A stretch of DNA of 64,000 nt, taken from Sulfomarinibacter sp963741385. Lineage in GTDB: Bacteria; Acidobacteriota; Thermoanaerobaculia; Thermoanaerobaculales; Sulfomarinibacteraceae. This document shows positions 32,235-40,447 of this stretch, one piece after another. The position numbers were made by a program, and so were the translations under genes. How positions within the stretch are numbered: position 1 is the first letter of the stretch; each line of letters opens with the position of its first letter. The notes under the pieces are model-generated. The model did not search any database. It saw nothing but the letters and a program-made list of their open reading frames with translations, and was not told the origin of the DNA. Location of the stretch: positions 248,001-312,000 of the forward strand of contig CAVUHO010000014.1 in NCBI GenBank assembly GCA_963741385.1. Direction: 5' to 3'.

Positions 32235-35200
32235 TCAGGTTCGCGTCTCTGTGTCCTCGACCAGGGACTGGTAGAGCCCGGCATAACGTTTTTCCACCGT
32301 GAATCCCATGCGGTAGAAGAACTGCGGGCGGAAGAATCCGGTCGTCAGGGAGGCATAGCCGGCTGTCCGCAGGCGGTTGCGGAGCTCGCCGATCAGCGCG
32401 CCTGCGATGCCGTGCCCCTGAAATCCGTGCGAGACCACGATCTTTTCCATGTGCGCCGTCTGCGATTCGGGGTCGGCCTCGTAGAAGAGTCCTCCGATGA
32501 GGGCGCCGCGTTCGTTGAGAGCAACCAGAAACCGGTGTTCGGGGCGGAACTGCACCTGCAGCTTGGCGGTCAGGAAGAGGCGGTAGAGTCGACCGACCTC
32601 CTTCGGGTTGAGGGCGTGCCGGATGCTGTAGGGTGTCCCGTCCGCATCCTCGAAGGTCACCACCATTTCACTCAGTTGAGTCCCACCCGCAGCCGTGGCG
32701 ACGAACTCGACGGCATCCTCCGGTCGCAGGTATGGATAGGAGAGCCGGGCGAGGAAGTAGTCCTCGTCGCTAGAGAGGGAGAGGTGAGCGCGAAGGTCCG
32801 ATACCGCCGCACTGATGTCGTCGCGTGCGAGCTCTCGGCTTCGCAATTTGGCGATCAGAGTGTCCAGGACGTCGGCAAGGGTGGTGGAGGCGTTGCGGAA
32901 CACCGTCTCCCTGAAGAATCTCGCCCTGGCCTCGGGGTAGGCGGAGCGGAGTTCCACGAGCCCATAGGTTTCGAATATCTCCTGCAGGGTCGCCGCCCGC
33001 GCGGTCTGGGTGGCCTCCGGGTTGAGACGTTCCCATTTGCGATACCGTTTGGCGGCGAAGAACAACCGCCTCGGGAGAAAGCCGCGACGGCTCACCGAAT
33101 CGAGAAATCCGCCGAGCGCCTCGAACATACCGGCGTCGTTCGAACCGGGCCGTTCGAGGATCGTGCGCAGCCGCGCTGTCCCCTCCTGCTCCCCGATGAT
33201 CTCGAGAACCGCGGAGAAGAGGACGTCCCAGCCCGCGAGGCCTTGAAGCTCGGGGTGGTTGGTTTCCACCGTCTCGATGAAATGCCGGTGAATATCACGC
33301 AGTAACGTCGGCAGCGAGTCGAACGGCGCACGCGACGAAATGGACACCAGTCGGGCGCCGGTGTGATAGTCGTGCATTGGAACGATCACGTTCGAAGGCG
33401 ACGGGTCCGCCACCACCAACCTGCGGTCGGTACGATTCCAGAAATCCACGTAGGAACTGACCGCAGCCCACGCTGCGAACGGCCACCACGCCGCCAGTCT
33501 CTCCTGCTCTTCCGGACGGCGGGCGAGTCTGGAGATCGCGTGATCCAGGGTTTCTCCGGGGATGAACTCCTCGGTCCACAGACCGTGCTCGGGCCACGAA
33601 CCGCCGAAAATCTCCACCAGCGGTCCGAGATCGCGCGCCTCGCTGCACACGATGAGCCAGTTGATTTCCTCCTGAACCTGGTCGGCGGGCAGGTCCCGGT
33701 TGAGGTTGAGGGCGAGGTCGAGCTGGCCCCGCTCGCGGGTCCTGATCGCCACCCGAAACACGGATTTGCCGTGGGACGTGCCGAGGTGGCGGATCCACAC
33801 CCCGCCCGGGAGGATGTCGTCGAGGCGAATCACGGACGGCGCGCTGCCGAACAGAAACGACGCCTCGCTGATGATCGGGGTCGTGCGGAATGCGCCGACC
33901 AGGAGTTCGCGGGTCTCCGCGTCGACCTCGTCCGAGAACTCCACCACGTCTTCCCAACGGTACTCGAGCTCGGTTTCCGGATCGACGGCGACCCGGGCGG
34001 GCGCTCCGAGCCACAACCTGAAGCCTCGCGCCAGAACCCTCTTGCCCTCGGCGGCAAGTTCCCGCGCCGCCTCGCTGTGGGCGATCATCACCGCGCGCGT
34101 GAAAAACGCGCGGAGGCGGCGGTACTGGGTCGGGTGGGACGAACCGTACGTCGACAGAAAGGTGCACAGGCTCGGCAGGGCGGGGTCGATGGTGTCGGTC
34201 GATTTTTGACAGCGGCGTTCGGCCTCGTTGATAAAGGCCTCGACCTGAACCGGCGTGAGGTCGCGGTCAGCGATGACCGATATGGTCTCGGCATCGAGGA
34301 TTTCACTGCAGCGATCGATAAACGAAGCGAGGGTCTGACGGTATTGACCGGGGACCTCGGCCACCGACAGGACCTGGAATGCCCGGCGTTGCACCGCAAC
34401 CGAGGGAGAGATCACCGCGCGCCGGAGGATCCGCAGGACATCTTCGGATTTCTCGCCGTCGTCGATGTGGAGAAGATGTTCCAGGACCTTGATCGCCGCC
34501 ATCGCGTCGGCGTCGTCTTCCGACGCGAGCAGGAGCGCCGTCCTGTGGAGATCGATCAGATCGATCTCCTGGCGCCGCAGCAGCGTGGTGATGGCCTTCC
34601 GCTCGCCGTCTTCGACCCGGTAGGGGCCGGTCCGCCGGAGCCACTCGGCCGAGAGGTTTCGCCGGCGCCGGCTGTCGCGATGCGCCGGCTCGAGCGGCGC
34701 GAAGTTCACGAGTTCGTCGTTGCCGAGCCAGAGCCGCGGCGTACACAGGATGTGGCCCAGATCGATGGCGCGGCGGTCGGACCGATAGCTCCCGCTGCCG
34801 ATCCTCACCACGTCGTCCGCCTCCCGGCGAATGACCAGCGAGGTCGCGTAGGTCACGAGCACGAGCCGGTCATCCTCGACCCGGAGATCCTGGGTGGTGA
34901 TGCCGAGGGCCTGAAACAGCCAGTTCGGGACCACGATGTCGGCCCCGGCGAGGGAGAAGGTGCGACGGCGGTAGAGCAGGTTGATCTGGTCCGCGAACGA
35001 GCGCTCGATCACCTTGCGCCGGTAGGTACCCTTCGGGGTCAGTTCGCCGTGGTCGGCGTCGAAATCGCGGGCGATGATGGCGAAGTCGATGATCCTCTCG
35101 TACGGAGCGAGAAAGGAATTGGCGCTGACCACGAGCGAGCGAAAGTGGTCCTTGAGATCCGCCGGCGACAGCGAACCGAGGTCGAGGTCGTCGAAGGCGG

Positions 35201-36992
35201 GGTTGGGGTAGATGAGGGCGGAGTTGTAGGGGCGGTGATCACCGACCAGGAAGATCCGGCCGACCGAGTCGAAATCGCGGAACAGGTTTTCGATCTTCTG
35301 CGGGGCGATGGTCTCGCCGTGGATGTTCTTGTAGATCTCCTTCTTGCGGTCGACGATCCGGATGAACCCGTCGTCGTCGCGCTCCATCAGGTCGCCGGTG
35401 TGGAACCAACCCTGCTCGTCGAACGAGTGGACGCCTTCAGGCGGGTCCAGGTAGCCCTGCATGACATAGGGACCGCGGACCAGCAACTCTCCGTCCTCGG
35501 CCAGCGAGATCGAGATTCCTGGCAGCGGAGGCCCGAGGGATTCTTCCTTGTAGCGTCCCGGAGGCGTCATGGTGATGCCGCCGGTTGCCTCGGTCATGCC
35601 GAAGCCGCTCATCAGCTCGACCCCGTTGCGCTGCATGAAACGGAAGATCTCCGGGTCGAGGTACCCCGCCGCCGACAGACCCCACCGCAGGTTTGGCCCG
35701 ACGATCGCCCGCAGCGCTGCCTGGGTTTCCACGTCGCTGGTGCCGTCAATGTCGATCGCCTGCCGCACCAGGTCATACAGCTGCATCCATTTCATCGGGA
35801 TGCTGATGAGAACCGTGGCTCCGTTTTCGCGCGACTGGCGGGTCAGGGTCTCGATGCCTGGGTCCTCCGCGAAACAGTAGGTGGCGCCCCAGAAGATGCA
35901 GCCGGTCATTTCAAGAAAGCGCCCGAAGGTGTGAAACAGCGGGAGATAGCTGAGGAAGACATCGCTTTCCCCGATCTCCGGAAGGGCGAGGGCGCGGGCG
36001 AACCTCTTGAAGACGATGTTCCTCTGCGTGAAACAGATGCCCTTCGGCACGCCGGTGGTGCCCGAGGTGTACATGACCGTCGCCAGGTCATCGATCTTCT
36101 GGGCCGAACGCCGTTCGGCCAGACGGGCCGGTGACACCTCGGAAGATCTGGCCTGCAGGTGTTCGAACGCGATCACGTCGCGCGCGCCGACGGCGGAGGC
36201 GTCGAGGGCGATGATGGGCCCCAGGTCGGGGAGCCGATCACGAACGTTCAGGACCTTCTGGAGTTGTTCGGCATCCGAGACCACCAGCGCGCCCACCCCG
36301 GCGTGGTCGAGGATGAACGCGACGTCGGTCTCGGTCGCCGTCGCCGGAACCATGACATTGACGATGCCGGACGTCAGACAGGCAAGGTCGACGAGCGCCA
36401 TCTCGAGACTGTTGCGCGAGAGAATCGCGAGCGGACGGTCGCCGGTATCGGCGGTGACCGCAATGAGGCTGCGGGCGATCAGATCCACCCGGCCCGATGC
36501 CTGTCGCCATGTGACAGCACGGTTCAACCCGCCGCCCGGGACCCGGAAGAGCGGCCGCTCTCCGTATCCCGCCGCGCGCTGGTTGAACAGGTGGCCGAAG
36601 GTGAAGTCGGACTTTTCAACCAGGGCGAGGATCCGGTCGGCCCACTCGTCGGTGGTTCCCGCATCACGGAATCGGCACAACAACGTGCTGCTCCGCAACA
36701 CGTCCAGCAGCTGCCAGGCGGTCGCACGGGCGTCGGCTTCGTCTGTTCCGGAACCGTCGTCCAGACTTCTGACGCAGTTTTCCGCGAGGAGCTCGAGTGC
36801 ACCGAGGTCGAGGTGGGCGAGGATCGGGTCGCCGAAACGCCGGTCGGCGAGCAGCTCGGAGATGGTCGCCGTTTGTTCAGACGTCGCACCGGCCAGGATC
36901 AGGGAAGCGAGGTAGCGCGCGGATTCCTCGGGCGGAAGGCTCCGAAGGTCGTCGAGAGCCGTTTTTGGGACCTGATCTGGTTCGTTTCCCAT
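32235..36992 (-). CDS. Giant AMP-forming ligase / kinase-like / GNAT fusion protein
   Basis: About 1,585 residues in one uninterrupted frame. After a helical N-terminus (1-125) comes an acyl-CoA-synthetase-like domain with YTSGTTGVPKG (308-318), SGFGMTEATGG, HTGDLMERDDDGF and IVDRKKEIYKN. A cyclic-nucleotide-like beta segment may follow (IVVPNWLFQALG), then a helical repeat region. Around residues 1070-1230 a fold with VVADPSPSNVIV resembles the catalytic loop of APH-type kinases. The C-terminus (about 1450-1585) is a GNAT acetyltransferase with the acetyl-CoA loop GFQGHGIAGAL. An activated acyl or aminoacyl product could pass between domains. ATG 36992 is chosen; 37019 is an alternative. Function as a whole is unknown. 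Confidence 0.75.
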   Translation of the reverse strand: MGNEPDQVPKTALDDLRSLPPEESARYLASLILAGATSEQTATISELLADRRFGDPILAHLDLGALELLAENCVRSLDDGSGTDEADARATAWQLLDVLRSSTLLCRFRDAGTTDEWADRILALVEKSDFTFGHLFNQRAAGYGERPLFRVPGGGLNRAVTWRQASGRVDLIARSLIAVTADTGDRPLAILSRNSLEMALVDLACLTSGIVNVMVPATATETDVAFILDHAGVGALVVSDAEQLQKVLNVRDRLPDLGPIIALDASAVGARDVIAFEHLQARSSEVSPARLAERRSAQKIDDLATVMYTSGTTGVPKGICFTQRNIVFKRFARALALPEIGESDVFLSYLPLFHTFGRFLEMTGCIFWGATYCFAEDPGIETLTRQSRENGATVLISIPMKWMQLYDLVRQAIDIDGTSDVETQAALRAIVGPNLRWGLSAAGYLDPEIFRFMQRNGVELMSGFGMTEATGGITMTPPGRYKEESLGPPLPGISISLAEDGELLVRGPYVMQGYLDPPEGVHSFDEQGWFHTGDLMERDDDGFIRIVDRKKEIYKNIHGETIAPQKIENLFRDFDSVGRIFLVGDHRPYNSALIYPNPAFDDLDLGSLSPADLKDHFRSLVVSANSFLAPYERIIDFAIIARDFDADHGELTPKGTYRRKVIERSFADQINLLYRRRTFSLAGADIVVPNWLFQALGITTQDLRVEDDRLVLVTYATSLVIRREADDVVRIGSGSYRSDRRAIDLGHILCTPRLWLGNDELVNFAPLEPAHRDSRRRRNLSAEWLRRTGPYRVEDGERKAITTLLRRQEIDLIDLHRTALLLASEDDADAMAAIKVLEHLLHIDDGEKSEDVLRILRRAVISPSVAVQRRAFQVLSVAEVPGQYRQTLASFIDRCSEILDAETISVIADRDLTPVQVEAFINEAERRCQKSTDTIDPALPSLCTFLSTYGSSHPTQYRRLRAFFTRAVMIAHSEAARELAAEGKRVLARGFRLWLGAPARVAVDPETELEYRWEDVVEFSDEVDAETRELLVGAFRTTPIISEASFLFGSAPSVIRLDDILPGGVWIRHLGTSHGKSVFRVAIRTRERGQLDLALNLNRDLPADQVQEEINWLIVCSEARDLGPLVEIFGGSWPEHGLWTEEFIPGETLDHAISRLARRPEEQERLAAWWPFAAWAAVSSYVDFWNRTDRRLVVADPSPSNVIVPMHDYHTGARLVSISSRAPFDSLPTLLRDIHRHFIETVETNHPELQGLAGWDVLFSAVLEIIGEQEGTARLRTILERPGSNDAGMFEALGGFLDSVSRRGFLPRRLFFAAKRYRKWERLNPEATQTARAATLQEIFETYGLVELRSAYPEARARFFRETVFRNASTTLADVLDTLIAKLRSRELARDDISAAVSDLRAHLSLSSDEDYFLARLSYPYLRPEDAVEFVATAAGGTQLSEMVVTFEDADGTPYSIRHALNPKEVGRLYRLFLTAKLQVQFRPEHRFLVALNERGALIGGLFYEADPESQTAHMEKIVVSHGFQGHGIAGALIGELRNRLRTAGYASLTTGFFRPQFFYRMGFTVEKRYAGLYQSLVEDTETRT

Positions 36993-37115
36993 GAGCCGGG
37001 ATGATACTCGAATTGGCATCCGCGGTGGTCGACGATTTTCGAATCGGGTTGAGCGGGAAGGGGGTAGGATAGACCCAGCCTGCCCGCCGCGGGTTTCGGA
37101 TTCCGGAGAAAGTAC

Positions 37116-37946
37116 ATGACGAGAACAGAGGATCGTGCAGTCTTGATCACCGGTTGTTCGACGGGGATCGGTCGGGCGTTGGCGGAGGAGTTCCTTGACC
37201 GGGGGCACCGGGTCCTCGCGACGGCAAGGAACCCGGCTGATCTCGAATCGCTCACCGGAGGCATGGTGAAGACCGCGCGTCTCGACGTCACTGACGGACC
37301 ATCGATCGCGGCCGCGGTGGAGATGATGATCGGGTGGGCGGGACAGATCGACATCGTCGTCAACAACGCTGGCTTCGGGCTGATCGCACCCCTTGCCGAA
37401 GTCGGTCTGGAGGATCTTCGTTTACAGTTCGAAATCAACGTGATCGGCTTGGTTGCGGTGTCGCAGGCGGTGGTTCCCCACATGGTGTCGCGCGGTACCG
37501 GCAAAATCGTCAACATCGGCAGTGTCTCCGGGCTGACCACGACACCATTCGGGGGAGCCTACAGCGCCAGTAAAGCCGCCGTCCACATGCTGTCCGACGC
37601 TCTGCGGATGGAGTTGGCGCCGTTCGGGATCCAGGTCGTCACCGTGCAGCCTGGGGCCGTGGCGTCCGCCTTCGGCGAGCGAGCAAAACGCGGGACTGGT
37701 CGCTACCGGACGAACTCACTTTATTCGGCCTTTGCAGACGGTATCGAAGCCCGCGCGGTGGTTTCGCAGACCGGAGCGATGCCTTCCCGTGGCTTTGCGC
37801 GGCGGGTTGTCGACGCGGTGACGCGGCCGAACCCGCCGGTGGTCGTGCGCGCCGGACCACTCTCGACACTGCTGCCGTTCCTGGCGCACCTGCCGGTGCG
37901 CTTGCGGGACAGGATTCTGAGCCGGAAGTTCGGGCTGCAAAGATAA
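37116..37946 (+). CDS. Short-chain dehydrogenase/reductase
   Basis: A 276-residue classical SDR. TGCSTGIG (14-21) binds the cofactor, NNAG is the structural motif, and the catalytic Ser and YSASK are in VNIGSVSGLTTTPFGG and AYSASKAA. RNPADL after the second strand suggests NADP(H) preference. The C-terminus is hydrophobic, with a possible membrane-associating helix (PLSTLLPFLAHLPVRL), as in reductases acting on acyl lipids. It diverges from the giant ligase gene, with 123 bases between starts. The substrate is unknown. Confidence 0.85.
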   Translation: MTRTEDRAVLITGCSTGIGRALAEEFLDRGHRVLATARNPADLESLTGGMVKTARLDVTDGPSIAAAVEMMIGWAGQIDIVVNNAGFGLIAPLAEVGLEDLRLQFEINVIGLVAVSQAVVPHMVSRGTGKIVNIGSVSGLTTTPFGGAYSASKAAVHMLSDALRMELAPFGIQVVTVQPGAVASAFGERAKRGTGRYRTNSLYSAFADGIEARAVVSQTGAMPSRGFARRVVDAVTRPNPPVVVRAGPLSTLLPFLAHLPVRLRDRILSRKFGLQR

Positions 37947-38035
37947 GATGGAGCGGACTGACCGCCTCCAGAAGTGCATCTCGAACTCCGAGCCGCTACA
38001 ATGCGGTCCGCCGCGACTGCGGCGCGAGGAGTCCG

Positions 38036-39220
38036 ATGATCGAAAGCAAAGACCTGGAAATCTGGGCGGGGTACCTCCTGGACCACTCACTCGGCGGCAT
38101 CACCGCCGACGACTGTGTCATGATCAAGGGTGAAGCGGTGTGCTGGCCGCTGATGGCGGTGCTGGAGAGGCGGGTGATCGAGGCCGGCGGCATCCCCGAC
38201 GTGTACCTGGTCCCGCCCAACAACGAGCGCGGGAGGGCGTGGTCGGCGGCCATGGTGCGAAAGGGCAGCGAGGCTCAGATCGCCCGCGTCCCAAACTGGC
38301 ACCGTGCCCGCTACGAGAACATGAACAAGTACGTCGAGGTCCTGGGCGCCGAAGACCCGGCGCAGTTCATGGGGCTGTCTGCGGATCAGTCGCAGGCCCT
38401 GGCCGCCAGCGACCGGCCGTTTTCCAATCTTCGTCTGGCAAAGAACTGGGTCATCACCCTCTTCCCCACCCCGGCGTCGGCCGAAATGGAAGGGATGGAC
38501 TTCGAGACCTACGAGCGTTTCATCGTCGGCGCATCCACCACCGACCCGAGGCCGTTGCTCGAAGCGGAGAAACAGCTCGCGCCGGTGATTGACGGGGGTA
38601 CGACCATCCGGATTGTCACCGAACACCCACACGACGGACGCGAACTCGTCCTCGAGCTCGATATCTCGCGCGGCCGGGCCGTGATGTCCTACGGCCTGCG
38701 CAACTTCCCCGACGGCGAGATCTTCACGAGCCCGGACGCCTCGAGCGCCCGCGGCGAGATCTTCGTGGATCTTCCCGTCAACTACGGGGGCAACGACATC
38801 TGCGGGATCTACCTGCGATTCGAGGGTGGACGGATCGTGGAGTATTCTGCCGACGAGGGGCAGGACCACCTGGCCGCGATCATCGAGACCGATGAAGGGT
38901 CCCACCGGCTCGGCGAGGTGGCGCTGGGCATGAACCCGGGCCTCGACCGCGTCCTCAAACACCCGCTGTTCGTGGAGAAGGTGGGCGGCACTCTCCATAT
39001 CGCGATCGGCGCCAGCTACGAGAACTGTTATGTCGAAGACCCGGGGACGGACGAGGGCAAGGCGGAGATCGAGCGATTGACAACCGCCGGCGTGATCAAC
39101 CGTTCGGCGCAGCACATCGACATCGTGACTGATTTTCGTGAAGGCGGCGCCGGTCGTTCCGTCCACATCGACGGCGTCGAGCTCGCCCCCCGCCACGGGG
39201 TGTGGGAGGTGGTTGGATGA
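38036..39220 (+). CDS. M29-family aminopeptidase
   Basis: A 394-residue metallo-aminopeptidase of the thermophilic M29 type. Family metal-binding and core regions are visible: FPDGEIFTSPD (Glu ligand), GGRIVEYSADEGQDHL, LGEVALGMNP (Glu) and EKVGGTLHIAIGASYENCY with the conserved His. Members release N-terminal residues from peptides in the cytoplasm using two Zn or Co ions. The ATG has GAGGAG upstream, and TACAAT at 37997-38002 is a possible -10. The stop overlaps the ATG of the ClpX-like gene (ATGA), tying the two into one translation unit. Confidence 0.85.
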   Translation: MIESKDLEIWAGYLLDHSLGGITADDCVMIKGEAVCWPLMAVLERRVIEAGGIPDVYLVPPNNERGRAWSAAMVRKGSEAQIARVPNWHRARYENMNKYVEVLGAEDPAQFMGLSADQSQALAASDRPFSNLRLAKNWVITLFPTPASAEMEGMDFETYERFIVGASTTDPRPLLEAEKQLAPVIDGGTTIRIVTEHPHDGRELVLELDISRGRAVMSYGLRNFPDGEIFTSPDASSARGEIFVDLPVNYGGNDICGIYLRFEGGRIVEYSADEGQDHLAAIIETDEGSHRLGEVALGMNPGLDRVLKHPLFVEKVGGTLHIAIGASYENCYVEDPGTDEGKAEIERLTTAGVINRSAQHIDIVTDFREGGAGRSVHIDGVELAPRHGVWEVVG

Positions 39221-40356
39221 GCGGCAAGAACACGGATCTGCGACCACCGGTGGAGATCACACCTCCGCAGATCTTCGAGGAGTTGCACAAGGGAGTCCTC
39301 GGGCAGAACACGGCCCTTCGCTACGTGTCGGTGGCGGTGTTCAAGCACACCACCGGCAAGGTCCCCGGCAATCTCCTCCTGGTTGGCAACTCGGGCACCG
39401 GCAAGACCACGATCATGAACAACATCCAGCGGATGTACCACGACGTGGCGGAGTACCGCCCGTTCCGGGCGATGACCATCATCAACGCCAACCTCCTGGT
39501 TGACTCCGAACGAATGGAGTTCCAACCGGTGCGCCTGCTCGAAGCCGTGGAACAGAGAGCGCGGGCCCTGGTGGGGGACAACCCGACCGCCGAGGCGCTC
39601 AAGGAGACGATGGAACGAGCGACCATCTGCATCGACGAAATCGACAAGATGTCGTCGATCGTCGCCGGCAAACCCAACCCCATCGGGGTGGTTCTGCAGC
39701 AGGGGCTGCTGACCCTGATGGAGGGGGAGGTCGTCATCTACAAGACCTTCGCAACGGTCGACGGCGTCGAAAAGGCCGTCACTCTGAATATCGACACCCG
39801 TCACATGATGTTTATCTGCGGCGGCGCCTTCGAGGGGCTCTACGACCAGGTCTATCTGCGGGTCATCAACCCGGCAAGCGGCGAAAAGCTCAAATCGCAG
39901 GCGGTCCAGATGGCGGACGGGCAGGTCCGGATCGAGACCCGGTTCGCGCTGGCTGATTTCCTGAAACCGGAAGACCTCTTCGAGTACGGCATGGTGCCGC
40001 AGTTCATGGCCCGGTTCGACAACGTGATCATCCTGCGGGACCTCGATGTCGCGGTGCTCAAGAGCATCCTCCTGGGCTCGTTGGATTCTCCCTTCGTCCG
40101 CTCCAAGAAGTTCTTTGAGGTGATGGACATCGAACTCGAGATCGACGATGTCGCGGCGGCCATGATCGCGGAGGCCGCGGTGCTCAACATCCGCACCGGC
40201 GCTCGCGCCCTGCGCACCGTGTTCTCGAAGATCATCAACCCGCTGGAGTACGACCCCTGGCAGCACAAGGGTCTTGAAAAGAAGCCGGAGGGCGGCCACC
40301 GCCTGGTGATCACCAAGGAGATGGCACGGCGGGCGATCAGCGGCAACGGCGGCTAG
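39217..40356 (+). CDS. ClpX-like AAA+ ATPase without the zinc-binding domain
   Basis: A 379-residue AAA+ ATPase closest to ClpX. Walker A is LLLVGNSGTGKTT. Walker B is TICIDEIDKMS. The ClpX-type segments MMFICGGAFEGL, EYGMVPQFMARFDNVIIL (sensor 1 and arginine-finger region) and RTGARALRTVFSKI (sensor 2) are all present. ClpX normally starts with a four-cysteine zinc domain and has an IGF loop for docking ClpP; neither is visible. It overlaps the M29 aminopeptidase stop by four bases. This suggests an unfoldase working with a partner other than ClpP, possibly this peptidase, though that is inference. Confidence 0.8.
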   Translation: MSGKNTDLRPPVEITPPQIFEELHKGVLGQNTALRYVSVAVFKHTTGKVPGNLLLVGNSGTGKTTIMNNIQRMYHDVAEYRPFRAMTIINANLLVDSERMEFQPVRLLEAVEQRARALVGDNPTAEALKETMERATICIDEIDKMSSIVAGKPNPIGVVLQQGLLTLMEGEVVIYKTFATVDGVEKAVTLNIDTRHMMFICGGAFEGLYDQVYLRVINPASGEKLKSQAVQMADGQVRIETRFALADFLKPEDLFEYGMVPQFMARFDNVIILRDLDVAVLKSILLGSLDSPFVRSKKFFEVMDIELEIDDVAAAMIAEAAVLNIRTGARALRTVFSKIINPLEYDPWQHKGLEKKPEGGHRLVITKEMARRAISGNGG

Positions 40357-40447
40357 CTGGAGGTCTGTCCCGCGCTTCTTTTTTGCTGAGGAATAGATTC
40401 GATCTCAATTGTGCTATGGTTTCCAAAACGGACGGAGCGGGGGAACC

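Noticed and set aside
33363..36134. 923-codon open frame antisense to the giant ligase fusion
   Set aside because: The minus strand has ligase and GNAT motifs; the antisense frame has none and reflects codon bias.
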